DNA of 64,000 nucleotides. It comes from JBNKHG01 sp050290225. Its GTDB lineage: Bacteria > Pseudomonadota > Gammaproteobacteria > Pseudomonadales > Cellvibrionaceae. The notes below the pieces were generated by a model that was given only the letters and a program-made list of their open reading frames with translations, ran no database searches and was not told where the DNA came from. The stretch's first letter is position 1, and each line of letters begins with the position of its first letter. The translations under genes and the position numbers were made by a program. Where the stretch lies: assembly GCA_050290225.1 (NCBI GenBank), contig JBNKHG010000056.1, positions 1-64,000 of the forward strand, given 5' to 3'. Of the stretch, positions 17,552 to 27,323 are shown one piece after another.

Positions 17552-19099
17552 TTATTTCTTCACAGGACCAATAAAGCTGGTCTTCTGGCGCGCCGAGATA
17601 GTGTCGTTGTCCGCAGCCTTCACATCGATATAGATTTCATTCTTGGATTCCGTCAACTCGGACTTGGGTACCGACACCCGCAACGGCATGGTAAAGATTT
17701 CTCCCTCCTCCAGGGTCATGGGGCGATAACCGCGCAGTTTGTATGCGTGATCGCCCTCAACCGAAATCACATACTTGTGCGGGTGGCGATCCATATTGTT
17801 GATCTTCACCGTGTACACATTCTGCACCGTGTCACCGCTCACCCTGTACAAACGCGCGCCGCGATCGCGGATCACATCCACGCTCACTGGCACCCTTGTC
17901 AGCACCGTATAAACGAACGCCGATATCATCGCCAACACGGCAAAACTATAGCCGATGAGGCGGGCGCGAAATACGTGGGTTTCACCGGATTCGAGCGCAT
18001 CCTGGGTGGTAAAACGAATAAGGCCTCGCTCGTAGCCCATCTTGTCCATGACCGCGTTACAGGCATCGATACACAAACCACAGTCGATACATTCGTACTG
18101 CATGCCATCGCGGATATCGATATCCACCGGACAAACCTGAACACACCAGGAGCAATCGATACAGTCGCCTTTACCCGCCGCTTTATAGTCTTCCTTGGGC
18201 TTGCGCGGGCCGCGGGTTTCGCCACGGGCGGCATCGTAGGATACGGTGAGCGTGTCCCTATCGTACATCACCGACTGGAAGCGTGCATAGGGACACATAT
18301 ACTTACACACCTGCTCGCGCATAAAGCCGGCATTGGTGTAGGTGGCGGCGGTAAAGAAGAACACCCAGAAGGCGGCGACCGGGTGGATATCCCAGGTCAC
18401 AAAGCCGGTAACGACATCCCGATGGGGAACAAAATCCAGCAGCAATTCACGAATGGGAACAAAGTATCCGACAAAAGTCAGCGCAGTGACCGCTGCGATG
18501 GTAATCCAGATTGCGTGCTTGCTGCCCTTGCGCCAGGTCTTTTCATAATTCCAGGGTTGTTTATCGAGTTTGATGCGCTTGTTGCGGTCGCCCTCACAAA
18601 GGTACTCGGCCCAGATAAACATATGGGTCCACACGGTTTGCGGACAGGTGAACCCGCACCAGACACGCCCCACCAATACCGTCACAGTAAACAGCGAAAA
18701 GGCGGCGATAATCAGCATCCAGGCCAGCAACATGCCGTCCTGGGGCCAGAAGGTCATCCATAGAATGTGGAATTTACGCGCAGGCAGATCGAATAACATG
18801 GCGGGTCGACTGTCGATGATCAACCAGGGCATCAACAGGAAACCAAGCAGCAAAGGCAGGCCGGTGTAGCGCCGCAGTTTTTGGTAAAAGCCGCTGATTT
18901 TGCGAGTGTAGACTTTGTTTTCCGCTTCGTAGAGGACTCGATAGCGAATGTGTTCCTCCAGGTGACTGGCGGCTTCCTGGAATTTTACCGCTGACTCGTT
19001 ATCACCACTCGCTGCCGTTTCGCCCGAGTTCTTGGCAGTTCCTGAGCCATTCTCGGCTTTAGGCTCATCCACCTGAGCGACTGGAATTTTTTCACTCAC
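17552..19099 (-). CDS. ccoG: cbb3 oxidase accessory protein CcoG, polyferredoxin
   Basis: A 515-residue membrane protein with two 4Fe-4S motifs (CIDCSWCVQVCPVDI and CIDCGLCIDACNAVMDK) plus CKYMCPYARF, and a C-terminal Ig-like domain. CcoG reduces Cu(II) to Cu(I) for insertion into the oxidase. An acidic extension of about 50 residues precedes the first helix. GTG start at 19099, with AGGT eight bases upstream. A 256-base gap separates it from ccoP, so it may have its own promoter. Confidence 0.94.
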   Translation of the reverse strand: MSEKIPVAQVDEPKAENGSGTAKNSGETAASGDNESAVKFQEAASHLEEHIRYRVLYEAENKVYTRKISGFYQKLRRYTGLPLLLGFLLMPWLIIDSRPAMLFDLPARKFHILWMTFWPQDGMLLAWMLIIAAFSLFTVTVLVGRVWCGFTCPQTVWTHMFIWAEYLCEGDRNKRIKLDKQPWNYEKTWRKGSKHAIWITIAAVTALTFVGYFVPIRELLLDFVPHRDVVTGFVTWDIHPVAAFWVFFFTAATYTNAGFMREQVCKYMCPYARFQSVMYDRDTLTVSYDAARGETRGPRKPKEDYKAAGKGDCIDCSWCVQVCPVDIDIRDGMQYECIDCGLCIDACNAVMDKMGYERGLIRFTTQDALESGETHVFRARLIGYSFAVLAMISAFVYTVLTRVPVSVDVIRDRGARLYRVSGDTVQNVYTVKINNMDRHPHKYVISVEGDHAYKLRGYRPMTLEEGEIFTMPLRVSVPKSELTESKNEIYIDVKAADNDTISARQKTSFIGPVKK

Positions 19100-19355
19100 A
19101 AGCTATACCTCACTTGACAACTAACACTCAGTCGTAAGTTTCCATTCGGGACTATAAGGCCCGCGCCGGACAAATCCCAGACGCTACTATATAGCCGTAT
19201 TCACCCTCAGCATCACTCAAATTTCTGGTTATTATTATCGGGTAGGCAAATTAGAGCTGGCCCCTCGCCCCCTATTTTAAAGCGCTATTGAAGTAGAGCG
19301 CCACCAGGGACGAAGGGACCGGACAATGAACATCAGGCGTTAAGGTACAGCCTGA

Positions 19356-20255
19356 TTATTCAAAGTCTTGAGACAAGCTGTACACGTACGCGGCCAACAG
19401 GTGAATCTTGTCTTCACGCAGTTTGTTCACCTGCGCGGGCATCACATTGGAACGACCGTTGCGTACTGAGTGACGAATGCCCCCGCGAGTGCCTTCGTAC
19501 AGCCAGACATCATCGGTCAGGTTGGGCGCTCCCATTGCCTGGTTACCCTTGCCGTCAAGACCGTGACAGGCCGCACAGTTGGTATCGAACACTGTCTTGC
19601 CCTTGGTCGCCATTGCCGCGTCATGGTCCTGTCCGGACAGGCTCAGCACATATTCGGAGACGTTCACGACACCCTCTTCCTTGATGATATCAGCCCATGC
19701 TGGCATAGCGCCGGCGCGACCGTGAGTGATGGTCTCCTTGATTTTCTCAGGGGTGCCGCCGTAGAGCCAGTCATTGTCGCTCAAGTCGGGAAAGCCGTAG
19801 TTTCCACCGGCATCGGCACCGTGGCACACGGCGCAGTTGTTGGCAAACAGGCGGGTGCCCATTTTCAAGGCGGCTGGCTCCTGAGCCACTTCTTCGACCG
19901 GCATGGCAGCATAGCGGCCAAAGATCTCTGAATAGCTTGCAGCAGCCTTTTCCTGTTCACGCTCCAGTTGGTTGTGGGACGTCCAGCCCAGCAGTCCCTT
20001 ATAGCTACCCAGGCCCGGGTACAGGATCAGGTAAACTGCGGTGAACACCAGGGTGATCACAAACATCTGGAACCACCACTTGGGCAGCGGGTTGTCGTAT
20101 TCTTCAATACCGTCGTATGCGTGACCGGTCGTCTGGTTGTCCGGACTCTGGTCATCGCTGATAGCAACTTTGCGATTGGCAAACAACACCCAGGTGACCA
20201 ACGCCAGGTTGATCAAGGTGAGTCCAGCAATCCACAGGCTCCAAAAAGTACTCAT
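19356..20255 (-). CDS. ccoP: cbb3 cytochrome c oxidase subunit III
   Basis: A 299-residue diheme cytochrome c. There are two transmembrane segments (about 5–25 and 60–80). The two heme c sites are CAVCHGADAGG and CAACHGLDGKG, with distal Met in the MPAW and MPAQ contexts. It passes electrons from the cytochrome c pool to CcoO/CcoN. It is the last gene of ccoNOQP, 2 bases after ccoQ. Confidence 0.96.
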   Translation of the reverse strand: MSTFWSLWIAGLTLINLALVTWVLFANRKVAISDDQSPDNQTTGHAYDGIEEYDNPLPKWWFQMFVITLVFTAVYLILYPGLGSYKGLLGWTSHNQLEREQEKAAASYSEIFGRYAAMPVEEVAQEPAALKMGTRLFANNCAVCHGADAGGNYGFPDLSDNDWLYGGTPEKIKETITHGRAGAMPAWADIIKEEGVVNVSEYVLSLSGQDHDAAMATKGKTVFDTNCAACHGLDGKGNQAMGAPNLTDDVWLYEGTRGGIRHSVRNGRSNVMPAQVNKLREDKIHLLAAYVYSLSQDFE

Positions 20256-20257
20256 AA

Positions 20258-20494
20258 TTAATCCTGCCTTTTTTCATCCTGGCTATTGCTTTCGCCAGGG
20301 TTGGCATCACCGGATTCGGTGTTGCCCAGGTCATTTTTCGCTGCATCGTCGGCAAAGGGTAAATTGGCGGCATCGTTAAAGCGTTTTCTGCGCTTCGGAG
20401 AAAATGCCCACCAACAGACACCGGCAAAAGCGATTGCCACAAATACCGTCGACAAGCTACGCAGCGTATTGATATCCCATTCCATCGTCTGCAA
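20258..20494 (-). CDS. ccoQ: cbb3 oxidase small subunit CcoQ
   Basis: A 78-residue single-helix protein (LSTVFVAIAFAGVCWWAF) followed by SPKRRKRFNDAANLPF, the CcoQ signature. The acidic tail is longer than usual. It may start at M1 or at M4 (20485). It stabilises the cbb3 complex. It sits between ccoO and ccoP with gaps of only 2–6 bases. Confidence 0.88.
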   Translation of the reverse strand: MQTMEWDINTLRSLSTVFVAIAFAGVCWWAFSPKRRKRFNDAANLPFADDAAKNDLGNTESGDANPGESNSQDEKRQD

Positions 20495-20500
20495 CTGCTC

Positions 20501-21112
20501 TTAACGTTTCTGCTGCAACAGGGTACCCAGTTGCTGCAAGTAGGCGACCAGGGCATCCATCTCGGTGGTTCCCTTCACCGCAGCTTCCGCAGCGGCGATG
20601 TCGTCGTCGGTGTAGGGCACGCCCACCATACGCAGTGCATTCATCTTCTTGCCAGTGTTTTTACCGTCAAGAATGTTGTCGAACAGCCAGGGGAATTCCG
20701 GCATATTTGACTCAGGCACTACGTTGCGCGGGTTGTACAAGTGAGCCTTGTGCCAGGTGTCGGAGTAGCGACCACCCACGCGTGCCAGGTCAGGTCCAGT
20801 ACGCTTGGAACCCCACAGGAAGGGGTGCTCGTACACGGTTTCGCCAGCGACTGAATAGTGGCCGTAGCGCTCGACTTCAGCACGCAGCGGACGCACCATC
20901 TGGGTATGACACACGTGACAGCCTTCGCGGATATAGATATCGCGACCTTCCAGCTGGACCGCGTTCAGAGGCTTGAGCCCCTTGATCGGCTCTGTGGTTT
21001 CCGACAGGAAAAACTGCGGGACAATTTCAACCAGGCCACCGAAGCTGATCGCAATAACGACCAACACAACCATCAGGCCGATGTTCTTTTCTACAATGTC
21101 ATGATTCTTCAT
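20501..21112 (-). CDS. ccoO: cbb3 cytochrome c oxidase subunit II
   Basis: A 203-residue membrane-anchored monoheme cytochrome c. An N-terminal helix is followed by the heme c site REGCHVCHTQMVRPL. Downstream are the conserved SKRTGPDLARVGGRYSD and the Met-ligand region ESNMPEFPWL. The start has AGGGGAG upstream. It transfers electrons between CcoP and CcoN. Confidence 0.96.
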   Translation of the reverse strand: MKNHDIVEKNIGLMVVLVVIAISFGGLVEIVPQFFLSETTEPIKGLKPLNAVQLEGRDIYIREGCHVCHTQMVRPLRAEVERYGHYSVAGETVYEHPFLWGSKRTGPDLARVGGRYSDTWHKAHLYNPRNVVPESNMPEFPWLFDNILDGKNTGKKMNALRMVGVPYTDDDIAAAEAAVKGTTEMDALVAYLQQLGTLLQQKR

Positions 21113-21127
21113 TTCTTGAATCTCCCC

Positions 21128-22573
21128 TTAGGCCGCTTGCACTTGAGCAGGTGACTCTTCTTCGTTAGAAGATTCCTGCAGAGTGCGATAGGTGTTGTAT
21201 GCCATCAACAGCATACCAACCAGGAAGAAGGCGCCGCCGAGCACACGCACAAAGTAGCCGGGGTAGCTCGCTTCTACAGCTTCCACGAAACTGTAGGTCA
21301 AGGTGCCGTCAGCGTTAAAGGCGCGCCACATCAGGCCCTGCATAATGCCGTTCACCCACATGGAGGCGATGTAAAGCACGGTACCGATAGTCGCCAGCCA
21401 GAAGTGCGTGTTGATCAGTTTGACACTGAACATCTCTTTGCGACCGGTCAGCACCGGCAGCAGGTGATAAACCGCACCGATAGAGATCATCGCAACCCAG
21501 CCCAGCGCACCGGAATGCACGTGACCCACAGTCCAGTCGGTGTTGTGGGACAAGGCGTTTACGGTCTTGATGGACATCATCGGGCCTTCGAAAGTGGACA
21601 TGCCGTAGAAAGACAGGGAAACCACCAGGAAGCGCAGAGTCGGGTCGGTGCGCAGCTTATGCCAGGCGCCGGACAGGGTCATGATACCGTTGATCATACC
21701 GCCCCAGCTGGGAGCCAGCAGAACCAGCGACATCACCATGCCCAGGCTCTGGGCCCAATCGGGCAGCGCAGAGTAATGGAGGTGGTGGGCTCCGGCCCAG
21801 ATGTACAGGGAGATCAGCGCCCAGAAGTGAACGATGGACAACTGGTAGGAGTAAACCGGGCGGCCCGCCTGCTTGGGAACGAAGTAATACATCATGCCCA
21901 GGAAACCTGCCGTCAGGAAGAAACCCACAGCATTGTGGCCATACCACCACTGCACCATGGCATCCATGGCGCCAGAGTAGGCGGAGTAGGATTTCCACAG
22001 GGTTACCGGCACTTCCATATTGTTGACCACATGCAGGGTGGCAATGGTCACAATAAAGGCGCCGTAGAACCAGTTCGCCACATAGATATGGTCGGTCTTA
22101 CGCTTGATGATTGTCCCGAAAAAGACAATCGCGTAAGACACCCACACAAGGGTAATCAGGATGTCGATTGGCCATTCCAGCTCCGCGTACTCCTTGGCGC
22201 TGGTGAACCCCAGAGGCAGGGTCAGGGCCGCGCCCAGAATCACCAACTGCCACCCCCAGAAAGTAAAGGGTATCAGCCAGCCTCCGAACAGAGTCGCCTG
22301 ACAGGTGCGCTGCACCACGTAGTAGGAGGTTGCAAACAGTGCGCAACCACCAAAGGCGAAGATCACAGCGTTGGTGTGTAGCGGACGCAGACGGCCAAAG
22401 TGAGTGAAAGGTTGCCAGATGTCGTTCAGCTGCGGCCATACCAGCTGAGCTGCAATCAAAACACCAACGGCCATTCCAACCACGCCCCAAACGACGGTCA
22501 TCACGGCAAATTGGCGCACAACCTTGTAGTTGTATGCCGGCTGTTCGCCAGCGGTTGCCAAGTTACTACTCAT
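21128..22573 (-). CDS. ccoN: cbb3 cytochrome c oxidase catalytic subunit I
   Basis: A 481-residue heme–copper oxidase subunit with about 12 transmembrane helices. The high-spin heme and CuB ligands are in WWYGHNAVGFFLTAGF and HYSALPDW-adjacent helices, and VGHVHSGALGWV carries the heme His pair. It reduces O2 to water with high affinity and pumps protons. It is the first gene of ccoNOQP. A perfect FNR/Anr box lies upstream, so induction at low oxygen is expected. Confidence 0.97.
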   Translation of the reverse strand: MSSNLATAGEQPAYNYKVVRQFAVMTVVWGVVGMAVGVLIAAQLVWPQLNDIWQPFTHFGRLRPLHTNAVIFAFGGCALFATSYYVVQRTCQATLFGGWLIPFTFWGWQLVILGAALTLPLGFTSAKEYAELEWPIDILITLVWVSYAIVFFGTIIKRKTDHIYVANWFYGAFIVTIATLHVVNNMEVPVTLWKSYSAYSGAMDAMVQWWYGHNAVGFFLTAGFLGMMYYFVPKQAGRPVYSYQLSIVHFWALISLYIWAGAHHLHYSALPDWAQSLGMVMSLVLLAPSWGGMINGIMTLSGAWHKLRTDPTLRFLVVSLSFYGMSTFEGPMMSIKTVNALSHNTDWTVGHVHSGALGWVAMISIGAVYHLLPVLTGRKEMFSVKLINTHFWLATIGTVLYIASMWVNGIMQGLMWRAFNADGTLTYSFVEAVEASYPGYFVRVLGGAFFLVGMLLMAYNTYRTLQESSNEEESPAQVQAA

Positions 22574-22664
22574 AGTGGATTTACCTAATTGTTTAAAAGT
22601 TGTTCAAACTTCTCGTTTTATATTGTCGTTATTCTGTTGGTGGTAATGCCATAATCCCGCAGGC

Positions 22665-22705
22665 ATTGTAGACATCGAAGCCAGCGGACACTTGATACCG
22701 ATCAA
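22665..22705 (-). promoter_or_regulatory. FNR/Anr-dependent promoter of ccoNOQP
   Basis: TTGATACCGATCAA at 22692–22705 is a perfect FNR/Anr dyad. Twenty-one bases downstream on the minus strand is TACAAT (22665–22670), the spacing expected of a class II FNR promoter. The ccoN start is about 90 bases further on. The rest of the 22574–22952 gap shows no gene. An AACACC/GGTGTT hairpin without a U-tract (22932–22947) follows argG. Confidence 0.8.
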
Positions 22706-22952
22706 ATAACACTTTGATTCATTTACACATTACCCATTTGGCGGAGATTTCTCCTACCTTTGACGGAGCATTTTCCATCAATCTGAAGCGGTACTAACCC
22801 CGCAATAGCCTGTCCTCAACAGCCAGGCCACCTTTCAAACGTCGGGATTAGTGGAAAACAGTCGTTGGGCTTCACGTCAATAGGATGACATGCAGCCCAG
22901 GCGGGAACGCAATCACAGCGCACCTTCCCTCAACACCGGAAGGTGTTATGAC

Positions 22953-24176
22953 CTACAACAGGTCACGTCCCTTTTTCGCGGCAATACGCAAGCGCAGCGC
23001 ATTCAACTTGATAAAGCCTTCGGCGTCCTTCTGGTCATAAGCGCCGGCATCATCTTCAAAAGTGGCAATTTTTTCGTCGAAGAGGCTGTCCGCCGAGCGA
23101 CGCCCCACTACACTGACAGCGCCCTTGTATAGTTTAACCCGTACATCGCCATTCACCGTCGACTGGGATTCGTCGATCGCGGCCTGCAGCATCTTGCGTT
23201 CGGGGCTCCACCAGTAGCCGTTGTACACCAGTTTGGCGTACTTCGGCATCAGCTCATCCTTCAGGTGCGCGGCCTCGCGGTCCAGGGTCAGGGATTCGAT
23301 GGCACGGTGCGCCTTCAACATTACAGTACCGGCCGGCGTTTCATAGCAACCTCGGGACTTCATGCCGACATAGCGGTTTTCGACAATATCCAAACGGCCA
23401 ACACCGTTGGCGCCGGCCACCGTGTTCAGATGCTCCATCACTGCCGCCGGCGTCATGGGTTTGCCGTCGATAGCGACGATATCGCCCTTCTCAAACGTTA
23501 ATTCCACATAGGTGGGCACATCCGGGGCGTCTTCAGGCGCAACGGTCCAACGCCACATATCCGGATCATTGGCTTCCCACCAGGGATCTTCCAGGTTGCC
23601 GCCTTCGTAGGAGATATGCAGCAGGTTGGCATCCATGGAATAGGGGGACTTTTTCTTGCTGCTGGCGAAGTCCACCGGAATTTTATGCTCTTCGCAGTAT
23701 TTCACCAGGGTTTCGCGTGAGGTCAGATCCCATTCACGCCAGGGGGCGATTACCTGGATGCCCGGCTTCAGGGCATAGGCGCCCAGCTCGAAGCGGACCT
23801 GGTCGTTACCCTTGCCAGTAGCTCCGTGGGAAATAGCATCTGCACCGGTTTCGTTGGCGATTTCGATCAGGCGCTTGGCAATCAGCGGACGCGCGATGGA
23901 GGTACCCAGCAGGTACTCACCCTCGTAGATGGCATTGGCGCGAAACATGGGAAACACGAAGTCGCGGGCAAATTCCTCGCGCAAATCGTCGATATAGATC
24001 TCTTTGACGCCCAGGGCCTGGGCCTTGGCACGCGCCGGTTCCACCTCTTCACCCTGGCCGATATCAGCGGTAAAGGTCACCACCTCGCAGTTGTATGTCT
24101 CTTGCAACCACTTAACAATTACCGAGGTGTCCAGGCCACCGGAGTAGGCCAACACGACTTTCTTAACCGATGACAT
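22953..24176 (-). CDS. argG: argininosuccinate synthase
   Basis: A 407-residue enzyme joining citrulline and aspartate with ATP (arginine synthesis). The ATP pyrophosphatase loop is VVLAYSGGLDTS at the N-terminus. SHGATGKGNDQVRFE and the citrulline/Asp-binding stretch near MDANLLHISYEGG are conserved. ATG 24176 is chosen because GGGAG lies eight bases upstream; a longer frame exists. The order argG–motY–pyrC–rnt–prx–bfd–bfr is, as I recall, the same as in Pseudomonas aeruginosa. Confidence 0.96.
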   Translation of the reverse strand: MSSVKKVVLAYSGGLDTSVIVKWLQETYNCEVVTFTADIGQGEEVEPARAKAQALGVKEIYIDDLREEFARDFVFPMFRANAIYEGEYLLGTSIARPLIAKRLIEIANETGADAISHGATGKGNDQVRFELGAYALKPGIQVIAPWREWDLTSRETLVKYCEEHKIPVDFASSKKKSPYSMDANLLHISYEGGNLEDPWWEANDPDMWRWTVAPEDAPDVPTYVELTFEKGDIVAIDGKPMTPAAVMEHLNTVAGANGVGRLDIVENRYVGMKSRGCYETPAGTVMLKAHRAIESLTLDREAAHLKDELMPKYAKLVYNGYWWSPERKMLQAAIDESQSTVNGDVRVKLYKGAVSVVGRRSADSLFDEKIATFEDDAGAYDQKDAEGFIKLNALRLRIAAKKGRDLL

Positions 24177-24359
24177 AAGCATCTCCCGTACGTCTCTGAG
24201 TAAAATGAGCGCCTGCCCGGCAACACCGGCAAACAAGACAAAATTTGGGGCGCGAATTGTATATCTAAATGGCTGAAATTCCCAGCCTGGAAGCAGGGAT
24301 ATAAGCGGCTAGGGTATTGATTTGCAGGGTAAAAGCGTCAGATGCCAGGAATGGGCCGA

Positions 24360-25346
24360 TCAAAGGTTGCGGGCAACAGCGGGCACGTCCGTGCCCGCCG
24401 GCAAACTTGCTTGCTGCCCCGGCACACCTTTCTGCTGCCTGACCACCTCCGTGTCCTTGGCGCGGGCGGTGCCGCCTTTTTCCAGGCGTACAGTCACCCG
24501 GCGATTGAGGTTTTGTCCCTCGAGGCTGCGATTGGTAGCCACTGGATAGCGCTCCCCGTGCCAGCGGACGGTGATACGGCTGGCATCAATACCGCGATTG
24601 ATCAGATACTGGGCTACTATCTCGGCGCGCATTTTCGAGAGTTTCAGGTTGTCGGCGCGACTGCCTTTGCTGTCGCTGTGGCCATCGATGTAGAAGCCGG
24701 TCACGGCTGGATCGGCCTTGATATAGAGCGCCACATTGTCGAGCTTGCGCCGTTCCCTGGCGGGCAACTCCTCTGCACCCGAGGGAAAATAGATTTTTGT
24801 ATGCGACACTTGATCGAAATTCACGGGCAGCAGGCCCATAAGGCAATCCAGATACTTCCGGTAGGGCTTCTGGAAATTCACCGGCGCCAGGGCCACCCGC
24901 ACTGAACTGTCTTCCTCATACCAGGGTTCGCGCGATAACACCACCTGCATTCCCTGCCTGAGCGCCGACAACATGCGCTCGGAATAGGGCTGCCCCAGGT
25001 TTACCGGCTGGCGCCCCTGCTTGACCGGCACCATCCCCAACTCCTGCCTGACCCCGGCGGCCGGGCGCCATAGCGGACTTTCGGCCACCAGCGAGGCCTC
25101 GCCGGTCTTCATGCGGCTGATGTGCGCCTTCAGGTAAAAACGCGGCGATTCGCCGGCGCGGCGCGAGAATACCGCACCGCCGTAATAGGGAATCTTGTGA
25201 CTGAGGCGACACTCGAAAATATTCCCGTCGGCCCGCCAATCGGCATCTTCAAGCGCAGTGGCATAGGTCACAGCCTGAGCCACTCCCTGCACACAGAGCA
25301 GCGCGCTCCCGAGCAGGCGAAGCAAAGGCTGACTGACACACTTCAT
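24360..25346 (-). CDS. motY: MotY-like OmpA-family flagellar motor protein
   Basis: A 328-residue exported protein. The signal peptide (about 1–25) is followed by a MotY-type N-terminal domain (YATALEDADWRADGN, LECxL-like FECRLSHKIPYYGGAVFS; the DCLMGLLPVNFDQVSHT junction). An OmpA/MotB-like peptidoglycan-binding domain follows (YIDGHSDSKGSRADNLKLS, ending NLNRRVTVRLE). MotY forms the T-ring around sodium-driven or Pseudomonas-type flagellar motors. No other flagellar gene is in the window. Position beside pyrC supports the call. A low-complexity tail of about 40 residues is not typical. Confidence 0.82.
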   Translation of the reverse strand: MKCVSQPLLRLLGSALLCVQGVAQAVTYATALEDADWRADGNIFECRLSHKIPYYGGAVFSRRAGESPRFYLKAHISRMKTGEASLVAESPLWRPAAGVRQELGMVPVKQGRQPVNLGQPYSERMLSALRQGMQVVLSREPWYEEDSSVRVALAPVNFQKPYRKYLDCLMGLLPVNFDQVSHTKIYFPSGAEELPARERRKLDNVALYIKADPAVTGFYIDGHSDSKGSRADNLKLSKMRAEIVAQYLINRGIDASRITVRWHGERYPVATNRSLEGQNLNRRVTVRLEKGGTARAKDTEVVRQQKGVPGQQASLPAGTDVPAVARNL

Positions 25347-25539
25347 AAGGGTACTGACCGTCTATTTCCGAACCAGGTTGAATCGAGGTTATAGTCACTT
25401 ATCGGCATCCGGGCTCTGTGCTTTAACCCGGATTTTCGATAGCATGCAGCCCGATGAAAGGCACCGGCCTTAACCGGGGCGAATTTGGCGCCCCTGACGC
25501 ATCAGCACTCCACCCAGATTCGAAGGTGATTAAGCCCCC

Positions 25540-26586
25540 ATGAGTGACCTGCAACCCCAAACACTCTCCCTGACCCGCCCCGACGACTGGCATATCCACC
25601 TCCGAGACCAGCGGGCGCTGCTCCACACGGTCCCGGACGCGGCCCGCGTCTTTGGCCGCGCCATCATCATGCCCAATCTGGTGCCGCCGGTGCTCGACAC
25701 TGAGCAGGCTTTGGCGTACAGGGAGCGCATCCTGGCGCAACGCCCCGCTGACAGCGGGTTTGAACCGCTGATGGTGCTCTACCTCACTGACACCACCAGC
25801 CCCGAGGAAATCGCCCGCGCCAGAGCCGCAGGCATTGTTGCCTGCAAGCTCTACCCGGCCGGCGCCACCACCAATTCCGCCTCCGGCGTGACCGACATCA
25901 ATAAAGTCTACCCTGCCCTGGAGGCCATGGAGCGCGAAGGCATGCTGTTTTTGCTGCATGGCGAGGTCACAGATACCGAAATTGACATATTCGACCGCGA
26001 GCAGGTGTTTATCGACCGCACCCTGGCCCAGCTGGCGCGGGACTTCCCCAACTTGAAAATGGTGCTGGAACATATCACCACCCGCGATGCCGCCCAGTTT
26101 GTGGCTGAGGCCGGCGCCAATATCGCCGCCACCATCACCGCCCACCACCTGCTGTATAACCGCAACCATATGCTGGTGGGCGGCATAAAACCCCATTATT
26201 ACTGCCTGCCCATCCTCAAGCGCAACACTCACCAGCAGGCATTGATCGAGGCCGCCACCAGTGGCAGCCCGAAGTTTTTCCTCGGCACCGATTCAGCCCC
26301 TCATGCCCAGAGCGCCAAGGAGAATGCCTGCGGCTGCGCTGGCTGCTACACTGCCTACGCCGCGATCGAACTCTACGCCGAAGCCTTTGATGCGGTCGGC
26401 GCACTGGATAAACTGGAAGCCTTCTCCAGCCACTATGGCCCGGACTTTTACGGCCTGCCCCGCAACACTGACACCATTACACTGATCCGCGAGAACTGGA
26501 CAGTGCCGAACAATCTGCCCTTAGGCGACACTCAACTGGTGCCCCTGCGAGCAGGAGAAACGTTACAATGGCGATTAAAGGTCTGA
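25540..26586 (+). CDS. pyrC: dihydroorotase, class II
   Basis: A 348-residue zinc amidohydrolase, third step of pyrimidine synthesis. DDWHIHLRD supplies metal-binding His residues, KLYPAGATTNS the carboxylated Lys, LEHITT and ATITAHHL further His ligands, and GTDSAPHA the catalytic Asp. Length is that of E. coli PyrC (348). It is divergent from motY and upstream of rnt on the plus strand. Confidence 0.97.
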   Translation: MSDLQPQTLSLTRPDDWHIHLRDQRALLHTVPDAARVFGRAIIMPNLVPPVLDTEQALAYRERILAQRPADSGFEPLMVLYLTDTTSPEEIARARAAGIVACKLYPAGATTNSASGVTDINKVYPALEAMEREGMLFLLHGEVTDTEIDIFDREQVFIDRTLAQLARDFPNLKMVLEHITTRDAAQFVAEAGANIAATITAHHLLYNRNHMLVGGIKPHYYCLPILKRNTHQQALIEAATSGSPKFFLGTDSAPHAQSAKENACGCAGCYTAYAAIELYAEAFDAVGALDKLEAFSSHYGPDFYGLPRNTDTITLIRENWTVPNNLPLGDTQLVPLRAGETLQWRLKV

Positions 26587-26592
26587 CCTGTC

Positions 26593-26617
26593 GGCGAGCC
26601 ACAGAGCTCGCCCCTTT
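26593..26617 (+). terminator. possible weak terminator after pyrC
   Basis: GGCGAGC (26593–26599) pairs with GCTCGCC (26606–26612) over a six-base loop, followed by CCTTT. The stem is strong but the U-tract is short, so rnt may be partly cotranscribed. Confidence 0.4.
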
Positions 26618-26668
26618 GACAACCCGCTAACAGCTGACTCCATGACTCTCCATGATTAAGGACCACCC

Positions 26669-27313
26669 GTGACACCGGCCGAAGAATCCAGCCCCGAAAA
26701 CAAAACCCCGCTTGCCCACCGCTTCCGCGGATTTTTACCGGTAGTTGTGGACGTGGAAACCGGGGGTTTTAACGCCACCACCGACGCGCTACTGGAAATC
26801 GCCGCTGTGATCCTGAGAATGGATGACGATGGCCTGCTGTACCGACACGAGACCTTCGACTTCCACGTCGACCCCTTCGAGGGTGCCAATGTCGAGCAGT
26901 CTGCACTCGACTTTACCGGCATTAACCTCGAAAGCCCCGAGCGCCCGGCCGAACCCGAGCATATGGTGATTCCGGACTTGTTCCGCGCCGTTCGCAGGGC
27001 TGTCAAAGCCAACGGTTGCACCCGGGCGGTAATGGTCGGCCACAATGCGCATTTCGATCTGGGCTTTCTCAACGCCGCCGCCAACCGATGCGACATCAAG
27101 CGCAATCCATTCCACCCGTTTTCCTGCTTCGATACCGCCACTCTCTCCGGCCTGGCCTTCGGGCAAACAGTGCTGGCCAAGGCCTGCCAGGTGGCCGAGA
27201 TCGAGTTCAGCAACAGCGAGGCCCACTCGGCCGCCTATGATGCCGAAAAAACCGCCGACCTGTTCTGCCTGATCGTGAATCGCTGGAAGGAATTGGGGGG
27301 ATGGGAGGTGTAG
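26669..27313 (+). CDS. rnt: ribonuclease T
   Basis: A 214-residue DEDDh 3'–5' exoribonuclease that trims the 3' ends of tRNA and other stable RNAs. ExoI is VVDVETGGFN, ExoII lies around GHNAHFDLGF, and ExoIII is HSAAYDAEKTADLF, giving the full DEDDh set. GTG start with AAGGA nearby. Length matches E. coli RNase T (215). It ends just before a long heptamer repeat array. Confidence 0.95.
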   Translation: MTPAEESSPENKTPLAHRFRGFLPVVVDVETGGFNATTDALLEIAAVILRMDDDGLLYRHETFDFHVDPFEGANVEQSALDFTGINLESPERPAEPEHMVIPDLFRAVRRAVKANGCTRAVMVGHNAHFDLGFLNAAANRCDIKRNPFHPFSCFDTATLSGLAFGQTVLAKACQVAEIEFSNSEAHSAAYDAEKTADLFCLIVNRWKELGGWEV

Positions 27314-27323
27314 GGGGGAGCAG

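Noticed and set aside
17747..18763. 338-codon plus-strand frame opposite ccoG
   Set aside because: His-rich antisense frame of a well-supported Fe–S protein.
25423..26232. 269-codon minus-strand frame opposite pyrC
   Set aside because: Antisense to dihydroorotase; no motif.
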